Part shown: positions 13,155-23,402 of the stretch, in pieces
Layout of the letters: each line of letters begins with the position of its first letter
Numbering within the stretch: position 1 is the stretch's first letter
Assembly: GCA_963693085.1 (NCBI GenBank)
Contig: OY856409.1
Coordinates: 1,619,978,211 to 1,620,042,210, forward strand
Reading direction: 5' to 3'
DNA length: 64,000 bases
DNA from: Alisma plantago-aquatica
Taxonomy: Eukaryota; Streptophyta; Magnoliopsida; Alismatales; Alismataceae
Notes under the pieces: model-generated
What the model was told of the DNA's origin: nothing
What the model saw: the letters and a program-made list of their open reading frames with translations, nothing else
Databases searched by the model: none
Made by a program: the position numbers and the translations under genes

Positions 13155-14728
13155 TGTGATAACATGACTTTTCTCTCTCCTCCATTGTACTATTCCTCTC
13201 TCATCAACTGTCCATCTCACCCTAATATGATATCAATTTCATAGTTTGAGTCTCATGACACTTCAATTTGGTCACATCAATGCTCAGTTTCACAATGTCT
13301 GACATAAATGTTCACTTTTTATCTAAGTTTCATAAGTAAATGGATCACCATATTGTAAGATATTTTGAACATCATCAACATAATCACCTTGCTCCCTGGT
13401 ATGTAATATGTTGTAGTAGATTCAATTATGAATTTGATGATGCAAAAAGAATTTTGATCGAATCAATCGATCAAATGTTATGCCTCTTAGAAAACCCTTG
13501 TTTAATCATGCTTTTTGCTCTCTTTTTCTAATTTGACCTGACCTTCGTCCTCTATCCCAATAGACCCATGCAGCCAATCCTTTTTGGTTGTGTTTCCTTG
13601 CTCTCTCACTTTGGCACGAACACTCCTAGCCATAGGATATCTACCCATGGATACTCCTCTACAAATTCAACAACGATTAAGTCATAATCAACCTTTTTCT
13701 ATACATTACAGTAGATTTATAGTGTACTAGTCGGCAACCACCCAATCACCACCCTACTTGCTTCATTTGCCCAAATTGAGTACAAAATCCTCCCTCTTTT
13801 TGGTTCATCACAATAGCCGCCCCGCTTGGGGGTTTCTACCTCATGCTACCCCGATGGAAATGATGGCCATTGTTGGCTTTAGGGACCCTTTGTGGGACCT
13901 TCCACCTTTTTCTGTTTCATCCCATCCTCCCCAACTTCCCTTCTGCTTGCGCAGCTAGCCACAAGATTCTTACAGCTCAGGCGCATCAAGCATGGGAAGG
14001 GGACAACATGCCAGTTCTTGATCTTGCCTAGACCAAGAGCAGACATCCACGATTGCACATGGGCGACATACGCGGGAAAGTGGCTCCTAACCAACTAGGC
14101 ATGGTAAAAAGGTTTTTGGTGCGGGAGAGGATGGATCCCAATCATCCACGGGCTTCCCCTATGCGCCACATTGCAGCGATCCATTGGCTATGAAGGTAAA
14201 ATCATGGAAAAATCTCATATTTCCCTCCAATCTTGAAACCATCATAATAATTAGGTCATGTGTCCAAACATGACAAAAGTATATATCATTTGGATCATAT
14301 CAAAAAGGTTTACAACATATGAATGGTTTCATGACTTAATTATGCTCTTTGTTATCCTATTATTCCAAATATGATCCATTTTGATCTTCTTAACATGTTT
14401 AATACAGTTTTGTGTAAAATAATGATCAAATGATGACCCTCTTGAGCTTGCGACTTTAATCAGTAACTTTTACCACCCTATATCCTAATAATCATTTGTA
14501 TCATATTGTTGCACTAGTCATGGCTTCATGATGCTAATGTACCCTACACATATATTGTTGAAACTATAGTTGAATCTTTACCAATGTTATAACCATGCCC
14601 CTAAATGACATATAATGCCTAATCAATGTCGAATCGGTAACTTTTTGATGTGATGAAACATGTATGTCCAAGATCACACTACTTCTTGCTTGTTCACCTC
14701 ATGACACCTAATGCATGGAACTAACCCC
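13155..14728 (+). mobile_element. 5' LTR of non-autonomous gypsy-like element, first part
   Basis: The sequence opens with tgtgataaca. The first ~490 bp align closely with 35,323-35,812, the start of the 3' LTR in the same orientation; shared blocks include atatcaatttcatagtttga and caatttggtcacatcaatgc. The LTR stops at 14,728, where a CACTA element begins, and appears to resume at 31,204. Summed, the two parts give about 3.3 kb, similar to the 2.97-kb related LTR at 43,165-46,135. A GC-richer stretch at about 13,800-14,170 may correspond to the GC-rich stretch of that solo LTR. Confidence 0.6.
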
Positions 14729-15110
14729 CACTAGTACAGAAATAGGATATCTCATCAGTTATTTTAGGCATATGTCATCGATTTGTGGGTGATGCTAAAA
14801 CTCAAGACATACATCATTGGTCATTTTGGAATAAAAAAACTAATGACATACATATATATTGTCAGTTGACAACATAACAAGTAGAGAGTAATGAAATTGT
14901 GGTCTCCCTTTGGACCCTTCCTCGTCGATTATTTAAAATAGAATTGATGATGTAATGTGAATCATGTAGTGAAAATGGCTTCCTTTGACCGTTCCTCATC
15001 AGTTACTTAATGATAACTGAAGAGGTATTGGTAATTATGCAGTCAGTTTCACAAGAAATAACCGACGACTAATAGTATGTCGTCTATTTTATCAGTGAAT
15101 AAATAGTGAA
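14729..15110. repeat. CACTA left terminal and sub-terminal repeats
   Basis: After the terminal cactagtacag, the motif family catcagtt, tgtcatcg, catcattggtca, aactaatgacata and ctcatcagttac recurs in both orientations. Such dense sub-terminal repeats are where CACTA accessory proteins bind and are typical of functional ends. Confidence 0.65.
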
Positions 15111-16010
15111 AATTAAGGGGTATACCATATATTTTCTATAATTAATCAAAAAATTATGTATATGTAGTTGGTTATTTTGAAATAACTATTGAGAAATGTT
15201 TTTGTCTTTTTTATATGGTAGGTTTGCAGACTTGCTATTTGACTACTAGCATGTTTGCTACTATCAGTTCATCAGAACTAAAATTGAGTTTATTAAAACT
15301 AAAACTAAGTTCATTAGAACTCCAGGCCTCTGCAAGCATCACAACTTATTAAAAATCCAACAAACTTGCAAGAAGAAAAATATATGTACAAATACACATA
15401 TGAATTTGATACATTGTCCACGTACAGGCGAACAAAACTCAACATTTTATACTTTTTTACTTCAAATGCACGCACATATGCATCAACGGACAGTTCAGTT
15501 GATTCATTTCTTAGTCACTCTTTCAATTTCATACATATGCAGAAATACATATCATTGTCCTCCTCATGCACTTCACATTCGATTCACACATACATATACA
15601 AGAATACATATACACATCAATTTCCATAGAGTTGAAGTCCAAAATGTATAATACTATAAAAACAAAACACTGACATCAAAGATTGAACTATAAAATATCA
15701 ATCAACCCTCCCATTATCTAAAAAGTTTACATGTTTGATAAAGTAGTCCACCCACTATTCGTGTAGGTCATCCAGCTACTCCAATGTATATTCTTTAGTA
15801 GTGTCAAAAAATTGCAAAGAAAATGAGAGATAATTCTAATTATATTTGATTGTTTGTATTATCAAATGAGACTACTTCATTAATTATGATCCAAGACTAA
15901 TAACATTACCTTCTCTATATATTTGATATGTTTCATGTGTGTTACAATTGTCTCCATTTACAATATCATCTAATATGTGCATGCCAAAACGTTGTCTTCA
16001 GTAGGGTTCC
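15111..16010. other. Inner CACTA sequence, no gene recognised
   Basis: AT-rich interior between the sub-terminal repeats and the ULP1-like region. It includes runs rich in cacatatg/acatacat around 15,390-15,620. The two overlapping open frames there have no known motif. Confidence 0.4.
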
Positions 16011-16394
16011 ATGTATTTAGAATTATGTTAAAATTGTAATTAAGTAGAGGTGGTCATATATATGCATTGGAAAGAGAAGACTACATCGACACTCCTCCAA
16101 GCTACTGATTTCTTTTTTACCCGCTTTCCCTTCAAATGCTACATAATGCTTTCATACCCCTATAAGTTAAATTAACATATATTTTGTATTATTAAACTAT
16201 CGTGTGATGCAAACACTAACAGATATGTAAAGCATGGAAAAGGTATACTTATGTGTGAATCACCAATTTCATTCAGTGTCCCTCATTTTGAATTAGATTT
16301 ATACCCAAAGGATCAAAGAAATACACATTATAGATCTCGAGAGTTGTCACTAACAACTGCCCCAATACTTATTTATGAGTGGATAGAAGGCAAA

Positions 16395-16685
16395 TGTAAT
16401 GTCCCAGAATTTGAGGCCTTAGATAAAATGATAATAAAAGGGATGATTGTACTACCTATATCACCAAGGTGCACCTTCTTTTTAGGGAGCCCATCACTAA
16501 AGAACTTTTTAGTTAAGCGTGCTCATCTTGGAGTAGTATGAGGATGGGTGACCAGTCGGGAAGTTTATTTTAGCTTGTGTGTGAGTGAGGACAAAGCACA
16601 TAGTTAAGGCTAGTGGTGGTCTGTGGGTCCAGTCATCATTCCTAAAACTCTACTAGAGCCCTAGGCAGTGGGCTCGGGTGTTACA
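16395..16685 (+). repeat. Cassandra 5' LTR
   Basis: Begins tgtaatgtcccag and ends gggtgttaca, with the TG...CA ends expected of an LTR. The 5S-like module lies at about 16,490-16,563. Confidence 0.9.
16490..16563 (+). promoter_or_regulatory. 5S-rRNA-like pol III module, 5' LTR
   Basis: Matches the 3' half of plant 5S rRNA: an A-box-like agttaagcgtgct at 16,511 and a C-box-like block aggatgggtgacc at 16,541 followed by gggaag. The intermediate element reads gtagtatg, one change from the 5S-like gtagtact seen in the 3' LTR. In 5S genes these boxes bind TFIIIA/TFIIIC; activity here is unproven. Confidence 0.85.
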
Positions 16686-16687
16686 AA

Positions 16688-16701
16688 TGGTATCAGAGCC
16701 A
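16688..16701 (+). other. Cassandra primer-binding site
   Basis: tggtatcagagcca lies two bases after the 5' LTR and is complementary to the 3' end of initiator tRNA-Met, the normal primer for Cassandra reverse transcription. Confidence 0.9.
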
Positions 16702-16935
16702 CAACCCCTCCAATAGGTGGGACGCACATGGGCATGTGGTATGCCATTCTTGAGTCATGTGGTCCAAGCATGTTGGAAAGGGTTATCCATGGTAATGTAG
16801 CCACACTTACCCAGGTATTTCGTGATTGGGAGTTGGGTCTCCATGGGTCATTCTAGGTCTGCACGCAATTGGGAAATATAATGAGGCCATATAGTTGAGC
16901 CTTGACAAGGACATCAATATTATAAGTAAGAGAGA

Positions 16936-17228
16936 TGGTAACGTCCCAGGATTTGTGGCCTCAGATTAAATGATCTTTAAAGGAATGATTGTACTACCCA
17001 TATCACCAAGGTGCACCTCATTTTTAGGGAGTCCATCACTAATGAACTCCATAGTTAAGCGTACCCAACTTGGAGTAGTACTAGGATGGGTGACCAGTCG
17101 GGAAGTTTATCCTGGCTTGCGTGTGAGTGAGGACAAAACACACAATTAAGGCTAGTAGTGGTCTGTGGGGCCAGTCATCACTCCTAAAACTCTACTAGAG
17201 CCTTGGGCAGTGGGCTTTAGGTGTTATA
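16936..17228 (+). repeat. Cassandra 3' LTR
   Basis: Begins tggtaacgtcccagg after a purine run (agtaagagaga) that serves as polypurine tract. It ends gtgttata, so the terminal CA is not preserved exactly. Its 5S-like module (17,032-17,105) is closer to the 5S consensus than the one in the 5' LTR. Confidence 0.88.
17032..17105 (+). promoter_or_regulatory. 5S-rRNA-like pol III module, 3' LTR
   Basis: Carries agttaagcg (17,053) and gtagtactaggatgggtgac (about 17,075), in the order and spacing of the 5S internal control region. Flanking sequence is Cassandra LTR, not a 5S gene spacer, so this is not an rRNA gene. Confidence 0.85.
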
Positions 17229-18167
17229 ACAAATAAAATAAAAAAATAAATTTCACAACAATTGTATTTATAAGTTTAATAATATAAGCAACAAGTCCAA
17301 AACTTACACAACGTTAAAGGGAGATATTATCACAGTCCTGGAAGAACCAATAACCTTCATCGCGGTAGTCACACAATCTTTGACGCCACTGCAACCTCTA
17401 ACTATATCGATAATCATCGATGGCATTAGAAATGCAACATTTGGTATTCCAAACTCAGTAGTCATGTAATACAAATGACTGAACATATATATATATATAT
17501 ATATGAAGTGATCAGTTAATATATAGGAAACAATTATAAAATATATATTCTTTGCATATGATGAGGTACTGAAACTCATTGTATCTAAAGTTCTATCACT
17601 GATATGTTCAACCATTATATATAAAATATATAATAGTGTCACAATATATACCTTCAACCTCCTATCAAAGGTCAATCACCATGGTATTTGATTTCTCTAT
17701 ATTGTCTAACCCTATTGTCAACGCCTTACAGTTAGGGTATAAGGAGTCAAACAACTCCTATGGAATAAAATGTGGGGTGAGGCTTTGGAACCCTAGGGGG
17801 ATTCTTATCTATTGTGGTCTGCTTGCATGTATTCTCATATAAGCTTCAGATTATATATCAACTCAACATAGAATTTGTCATACCTCAACCAATACAATGA
17901 GTCATTTAGACCGCCTAGTAAATCTGCCTTCTACCTCTCCGAATGTGGTGGCATTTGGGTGCTCGTATGGTAAGGGTGTTTCTTTCCATGCCAGAACAAC
18001 ATGTATTACTGTCACATGAACATGATCAATGGGTAGGAGAGCACCATGAACTGTATAAATGCTTGGAAAAAAACTCACCATTTGCCACGATATTGTATGG
18101 ATCATTGATGGCAAGATGACATTTTCTACCCACCTACAATTTTATGAAACGCAACATTTAAATTGTC

Positions 18168-18170
<3 letters not shown>

Positions 18171-18218
<48 letters not shown>
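18171..18218. repeat. (TA)24 microsatellite
   Basis: An uninterrupted ta dinucleotide run of 48 bp, followed by a short ag run. It lies in non-coding CACTA sequence. A shorter at run occurs near 17,485-17,503. Confidence 0.95.
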
Positions 18219-18224
<6 letters not shown>

Positions 18225-19904
18225 GAGAGAGAGTCTTGAGGGATTAATTTATTACAATGTATATATAAATTGACTTAAATTGAATCTTACCTCGGTCATG
18301 CCATGTGGTTATGAAGGACTACTCCCAATATCCTTTGTGGATGTGTGACACTGTACAGGTTCAGTGATTTCTGGAGAAGCCTGATCCGCCTAAGAATCCT
18401 TAACTTCCTCCAAGGATGCAATGTCAATCTTTTCACATCCTCTTGGTCCATTCCCCCTTTCTTGACAGATTTGATCTTTAGGAGGGATGAGCCAAAAAAA
18501 GATTTTAGCCAAAACCTAACTCCAACGATCCTAACATACCCAGGGTGCTCTTCCATCCCTGGAGAAACCATCAATTCATCATGTGTGTCCTAAGGGGTGA
18601 ACTTTCCCTCCTTTATTTTCTCACCCAGCTCCAACTATTTATCATTAAAATTGACTAATCAATAGAACTTAACAATCCAAGGAAAAAATAACATAGACAT
18701 AAATTGTGAGACCAAGAAATTTACCATTTCTGTATCCAACTTCTGGGTTTCTTGGACAGAGATTTCTCTAACTTTTTTTCCTCGCATCTATCCACTCATA
18801 TAGAGAGGTAATCGTCTAGAAGCACTAGAGGAGTCAGCAATAGGAGTAGAAGTAGAAGGTCCTTGATCTTACTCTCTCAACTATCAACGTTTAATATAAC
18901 CACCAAAACCCAATTTGTGGTTGTGTGCATTCTTGTCACACCTTTATTTTTTATCATCATGAATGACATGATTAATTCAATAAGAAATATTGTTAACTAA
19001 TCAAAAGAAATCATTAGATAGTAATTAATTCAATACCTTGAACGCATCTATTTTTCTCTTCTCAACAAACTCCAACCAATTTGTTTTATCAAGATAGGTC
19101 CATTTAAGAGTGGGGTCCTTATCATTCTTGTCTCCAAATATGTAGTATCTTGTGAGAGTTCATTAGGTGGGTGCTTATTGTCTATATTCGGCTAAGACCT
19201 CTATCATATATATAGATTGCACAAAGTTTGGACTTTTGAAGTTTGGCGATTCAACAAATCATCCAACAAAAAACTAACTAGTTTTGCCAATGGGTTCAAA
19301 ATGACATCAAGGTTGTGTAAAAGAAAGAAGCATTATGGAGAAAATTTTCCTTCTTGTCTTGGGTCCCCGCCTACTCATTGAATATTTCCTTCAAAGCAAC
19401 ATCAGTGTAGTGTGGTTCCATCAATCTCTATGTCTTCTCAAGATGAGCTACATACCATAATTATGATGTAACTTTTTATCACACTCATACCAACCCTGGA
19501 AAGTTCAACATTCACTAGTTTTTAGAAATGTGAAAAGAAAGAATAGGAAAAGACTATAAAAAAGTAAATTCATGTACCTCACCTCTAACTCCCTCCAAAT
19601 AAGGTCTTTAGTGGCCTTACTCACTTGTCTCCAACCCTCAACATGGAGAGGAACTTTGATTAGATAAGGGACCCCACAGACCCTGACAAACTCTTTAGTA
19701 ATATGCATGCCTACTTCATTAAATTCAATGAAACCCTTCTTCCCTTCCCTATTTGAGGCAATTTTTATCAACTTTATTCATCTCCTATGTTTATATTTAT
19801 CAAAATCATCATCACTATAGTTAGGAGGCCCAATAGGATCCTCATGCTCTGGATTGATTTGTTCTCTTGATCAGATGCCATTTATAAAATCAAAAGTAAA
19901 TAGA

Positions 19905-20036
19905 TGAAACATTCAGATCACATATAGAAAAGTCAAATCACATATGAAAAAGTCAGGTCACATATGAAAAAGTCCGATCACATATGAAGAAGTAAGGTCA
20001 CATATGAAAAGTCAGATCACATATGAAAAAATAAAC
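19905..20036. repeat. ~20-bp minisatellite (catatgaaaaagtcaggtca)
   Basis: Six to seven imperfect tandem copies of a ~20-bp unit: catatgaaaa followed by agtcaggtca and close variants. It lies between the Transposase_24-like and TNP2 portions of the CACTA element. A purely local expansion is the simplest reading. Confidence 0.85.
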
Positions 20037-20288
20037 ATGTTATATAATACAAATAACATATGAAATAAAACATGTGTGTCTTGAACGAATATCCCTTCTA
20101 TGTGATCTTCAAATATATAGTCATTAGTGTTAGATTTGAAATATACACTTGGTAAGCCAATAGAGAATGAACGAGAGTCATCATACTTGTCATAGTACTC
20201 TTCTATATCAATACAATTGAAAATAAAATGTCTTTCCCAAGAAGAATGACAGACTATTTTCTTTTACAGGATAATCGATATAGAATAC

Positions 20289-21021
20289 CTACTTTTCCTG
20301 TAATGTTGTGGTGAATTGTTCATCCTTCTTGTCCATCCACTCAAAATTTACTATTGTGAGATAGGGTTCATCAACTACAACTCCTCTGTTGTTATCAACC
20401 CATTTACACCTAAATAATGGAACTCTAAACTCTATGCAGTCAATTTCCCATATGTCTTTAATGATACTGTAATAAGACATCTTTCTATCATGTGGACTCT
20501 TATCATTGGTGCTAAAAAATACAATGATGACATTTTAAGGGTGACCCCACTATTTTAGATGACACTATTATCATCTTGAATTTTTGTGTAGTATAAAAGT
20601 TGACTTACGTTAAGCCCTTCCTAAGATGTAACGTACGTTTTTGGTTTATAAACAACCCATTTGATAGTTTCTGTAACATTACTTAATGTTTGAGATAGTT
20701 GATTGAATACTTTATCTTCCACTTAGTAAATATCTTAATATTCTCTCTAGCAAGCCACATTGAACTGGCTTGGGGATAACTTGTCTTGAGCTCATTGGTG
20801 TGTTTAGAGATATAAACACCCACATCATCAATGTTGTGTAAAACATACAAGTGTGCTTGTTTCCACTACTCATGACAGATATATATTTGTCATTCTCCTA
20901 AAGTAACTTTGTCAAAATAAATGTCAAGATTCATAGTATTAATAGGAGTCTTGTTGAACCTCAAAAATGCATTGCAAAATTCCATATCCTCCATAGCGAA
21001 AAATCCCTCAATGGTACTCCC
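20289..21021 (-). pseudogene. CACTA TNP2 transposase, C-terminal part (DUF4216)
   Basis: This is the C-terminal half of the TNP2 transposase, split from its N-terminal half by the SIRE-like insertion. The frame enters from 21,021 with STIEGFFAMEDMEFC, the conserved step after the DUF4218 segment. QAHLYVLHNIDD, a motif typical of plant TNP2, follows near 20,800. A DUF4216 domain lies at 20,289-20,480, containing EFRVPLFRCKWVDN and VNFEWM. Several stops interrupt the frame. Removing the insertion and one copy of the 5-bp duplication rejoins it with the part at 27,046-29,316. Confidence 0.85.
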
Positions 21022-21362
21022 TGTTGGCTAAATTGGATATTAGTATAATCCCTTTGTTTCGATGATGACAAACATTTCATTCTTGTGAATCTAGCGTGCT
21101 ACTTGAGTGTTGCAGGAATTAGGTGGATGACAAACTTTTGGAAGATCTATATGCTCAAATTACTTTAATTCATGATTGTAATCAAATGTAAACACTTGCA
21201 CAAGTATATAATGTACAAGTACTTAGATATCATGTAAATCAAGCATTTAGATCTTCCCTAGTCAATGACAACACTTAGATAGGTCATCCCCTACAATAGT
21301 GTCACAACTGCACACTCATACACACACTTAGTACTTAATTTAAAACATTAAAGCAGGGTTAA

Positions 21363-21563
21363 TCTCGGTCGACAAAAATCTCGACCGAGACACTCTCGGT
21401 CGACAAACTCTTCGACCGAGAATGACCCAGGTAGCTGTTACAAACAGTAGAAAAAGTAGTTGGGAGTTGGATCAGAACGTTATATACAATTGACTTCAGA
21501 CAGTCCCTCGGTCGACAAAACTTTGACCGACTGGGATCTCAGTCGACAATTCCTCGACTGAGA
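21363..21563. repeat. Four stem-loops of the tcggtcga family, 5' LTR
   Basis: Hairpins at 21,363-21,390, 21,394-21,421, about 21,508-21,530 and 21,537-21,563. The first two have identical perfect 10-bp arms (tctcggtcga / tcgaccgaga) and 8-nt loops. The third has one arm mismatch. The fourth is perfect with arms tctcagtcga / tcgactgaga. They occur as two pairs, and all lie upstream of the TATA box in U3. Confidence 0.9.
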
Positions 21564-21698
21564 ATGCCTCTGTCTGCACTTTTCAGAATTAATTAACTAG
21601 CCGTAGTTAAACCAACTAGTGGATATCTAACGGCTAGTTTAGCACTTAGAACCCCCTAGAAAGTGTCTAGAATGTCCTTAAGCATCCATAGGCCATTC

Positions 21699-21710
21699 CT
21701 ATAAATAGGA
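21699..21710 (+). promoter_or_regulatory. TATA box of SIRE-like 5' LTR
   Basis: cctataaatagg matches a pol II TATA box and sits in the middle of the LTR, at a normal distance for the U3/R junction. The 3' LTR has cctatcaatagg at the same place, so only the 5' LTR copy keeps a consensus TATA. Confidence 0.7.
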
Positions 21711-21906
21711 CAAGCCATAGGACACCCAAAGTACACTTGTGCAACACTTGAGATTAATACTTGCAATTGGCTATTCATTCTAGTGAGCAATTGAGCAACT
21801 CCAACATTGGCTATACATTTCCATTGCTCCAAATTCATATCCTATAGGCTAGCATCTCCTACCCACTGCACCAACACTTCCATATACATTGGTTAGGAGA
21901 TAAAAA

Positions 21907-21974
21907 CACTTGATAAAGGAAATCAAGCCTTGTGCTACAACACTTGATATTGGAAATCAAGCCTTGTGCTACAA
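21907..21974. repeat. 34-bp tandem duplication unique to the 5' LTR
   Basis: cacttgata...gctacaa occurs at 21,907-21,940 and 21,941-21,974. The 3' LTR has a single copy. It explains most of the 40-bp length difference between the LTRs and must postdate insertion. Confidence 0.88.
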
Positions 21975-22496
21975 CGGTATTGTAATTTCTATTTTTCCTT
22001 CTTGTTCCTTTATATCTTTTGTACTCTCCTTGCTACTCCTAGGGTTGGAGGCTGCGGATTGGAGAGGGTTTGACTTCTCAGGTGGAGAAGGGTCTTCTCG
22101 GTGGAGAAGGTGGACTTTGGACTACTTCAACAAGGTTGTCGCAACGGGAAGCTACTTCAAGAGGAAGGCTACTTCAAGGGGGAGCTTGAGGTTACTTCAA
22201 GGAAGGCAGCTTCGAGATTGGTGAGACTACTTCTAGGTGAAGGCTGTCCGAAGGGTTTAGTGAAAGTGTTGTAATTTTATGTAACATCCTTGTGAGGTAA
22301 TAAAATTAAATACTTTCAAAATCCCAGTTGGGTAAGCAACCAGGTAGTGGACTGACTGCCTTAGTATTTGCTAAGGTTGGAACCACTCTAAATCCTTGTC
22401 CCCTTATCCAATATTTTTGTGGTGGCTTGATTTGGTTAAATTATTATTAAAATATCATAAAACCCTATTTACCTCCCCTCTAGTGGTTTTTTCAAT

Positions 22497-22508
22497 TGGT
22501 ATCAGAGC
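22497..22508 (+). other. SIRE-like primer-binding site
   Basis: tggtatcagagc two bases after the 5' LTR, complementary to initiator tRNA-Met, as in copia elements of the SIRE lineage. Confidence 0.9.
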
Positions 22509-22541
22509 AGGCTTCAAGGAGCTCTAATCGAGTCTTGAAGA

Positions 22542-23402
22542 ATGAAGGGTGGTGGTGTCTACAACCGCAAGCAAAGGAAAAGCATGGACCAATCTTCAAC
22601 AAGTTGCAATTGGTGCTTAGGAACAAGGCACACTACTAGTTGTCCATGGAGGTCAAAGAAGGAAGATGTGCATAAAGAATGCCTTATTGCTACAATAAGT
22701 GAAGAAGAAGAGGTAAGCCTTTTTTATTTAACTAAAGAAGAGCTAATTGCTAGTCTTGAAGAGACACATAATAAGTATATTGAGTGCAAGAAGAAATCTA
22801 ATAAAGCAAATGATGAGTTACATGCTAAACTTCTTGCTCTCACATCTGAAAATGAAGATCTCAAAAAGGTTATTGAAGATCATGATATTAAGCTAAAATA
22901 TGTAGAAGCAAATTGCAATCTTCTTTCCCTAGAAAAGTTAAAGTTGCAAACTCAAGTAAATGATCTTCAAAAACAACATGTTTTGTGTACACATCTAGAT
23001 TATGATATTATTGTGAAAGAAAGAGATTCCTTGTTATCTAATCTAGATCAAGCAAAGCTAGACATCAATAAGAGAATGGATGAGATTGTTAAGCTGCAAC
23101 AAAAAGTTAGTAGTTTGAGTAACAATGATACCCTTGATAAAATTTTAAATGATTCTTATCGTCAAATTGGAATGAGAGGACTAGGTTATAATCCTAAAGG
23201 AAAATCTTACCAAAAACCTAGTTGGAGAAAGACACAAATTCTAGAAAATCAATCTATGTATGTACCTAGAGGCAAATATACATATGTACCCAAGAATAAC
23301 CTAGAACAAAATCATAGAAAAAGATATGAGGTTAATTCTATATGTTGCCATTATTGTTTGTGTCTCAGACATTATTCCTTCTCATGTCCTTACAAGAAAT
23401 AG
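22542..23402 (+). CDS. Truncated SIRE-type gag, coiled coil with CCHC knuckles
   Basis: Gag packages retrotransposon RNA into cytoplasmic particles. This 286-codon ORF starts at the first Met, 33 bp after the primer-binding site, and has no internal stop. Residues ~22-34 form an irregular knuckle CNWCLGTRHTTSC (CX2CX4HX3C instead of HX4C). Residues ~65-200 are a long Lys/Glu/Leu-rich coiled coil, including LTSENEDLKKVIEDHDIKLK. Residues ~208-222 resemble the Gly-rich LGYNPKGKS segment of SIRE gag. A canonical knuckle CHYCLCLRHYSFSC (CX2CX4HX4C) lies near the C-terminus, followed after the stop by VWVPKPPN, the usual junction to pol. The capsid-like N-terminal half is missing. The intact frame suggests either youth or selection; LTR divergence argues against extreme youth. 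Confidence 0.85.
   Translation: MKGGGVYNRKQRKSMDQSSTSCNWCLGTRHTTSCPWRSKKEDVHKECLIATISEEEEVSLFYLTKEELIASLEETHNKYIECKKKSNKANDELHAKLLALTSENEDLKKVIEDHDIKLKYVEANCNLLSLEKLKLQTQVNDLQKQHVLCTHLDYDIIVKERDSLLSNLDQAKLDINKRMDEIVKLQQKVSSLSNNDTLDKILNDSYRQIGMRGLGYNPKGKSYQKPSWRKTQILENQSMYVPRGKYTYVPKNNLEQNHRKRYEVNSICCHYCLCLRHYSFSCPYKK

Larger units (their letters stand above)
16395..17228 (+). mobile_element. Cassandra TRIM retrotransposon
   Basis: Cassandra is a short non-autonomous LTR element whose LTRs carry a 5S-rRNA-like module. Here two direct LTRs (291 and 293 bp) flank a 250-bp interior with an initiator-Met primer-binding site and no coding capacity. Each LTR contains the 5S signatures agttaagcg and aggatgggtgacc. 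The flanks gcaaa (16,390-16,394) and acaaa (17,229-17,233) form a probable 5-bp target duplication with one change. Total length is 834 bp, close to known Cassandra elements. It lies inside the CACTA second gene, in a probable intron. Confidence 0.93.
16050..20100 (-). pseudogene. CACTA second gene: Transposase_24-like plus ULP1-like segment
   Basis: On the minus strand, several separated pieces resemble the second gene of plant CACTA elements. At 19,505-19,771 a TNP1/Transposase_24-like piece contains VPLHVEGWRQVSKATKDLIW. At 17,902-18,114 a conserved linker resembles the region preceding the protease. At 17,304-17,675 and 16,251-16,394 lie pieces like the C48 (ULP1) cysteine-protease fold, ending NVYFFDPLG, a typical Asp-containing strand. 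A splice donor-like gtaagt follows NVV near 17,297, and a gcag acceptor precedes LLVTTLE near 16,352. The Cassandra insertion sits between these two, so it may occupy an intron. The catalytic Cys region is not recognisable. Frame breaks make this a pseudogene. ULP1-like domains are known passengers of plant CACTA and MULE elements. Confidence 0.6.
21022..22494 (+). repeat. SIRE-like 5' LTR
   Basis: 1,473 bp, starting tgttggctaaattgg and ending gtggttttttca. It contains four stem-loops (21,363-21,563), a TATA box (cctataaatagg near 21,699), a 34-bp tandem duplication (21,907-21,974) absent from the 3' LTR, and ctacttcaag repeats near 22,115-22,215. Open frames inside it are also present in the 3' LTR and are probably not genes. 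Confidence 0.93.

Noticed and set aside
16490..17105. 5S rRNA genes
   Set aside because: Only the control-region half of 5S is present, twice, within matching LTRs with a Met primer-binding site between them. This is Cassandra, not a 5S array.
21910..22224. Conserved 94-104-codon ORF seen at 21,910 and again at 26,486
   Set aside because: The two copies are the 5' and 3' LTRs of one element, so similarity comes from LTR duplication. No start context or known domain supports a gene.
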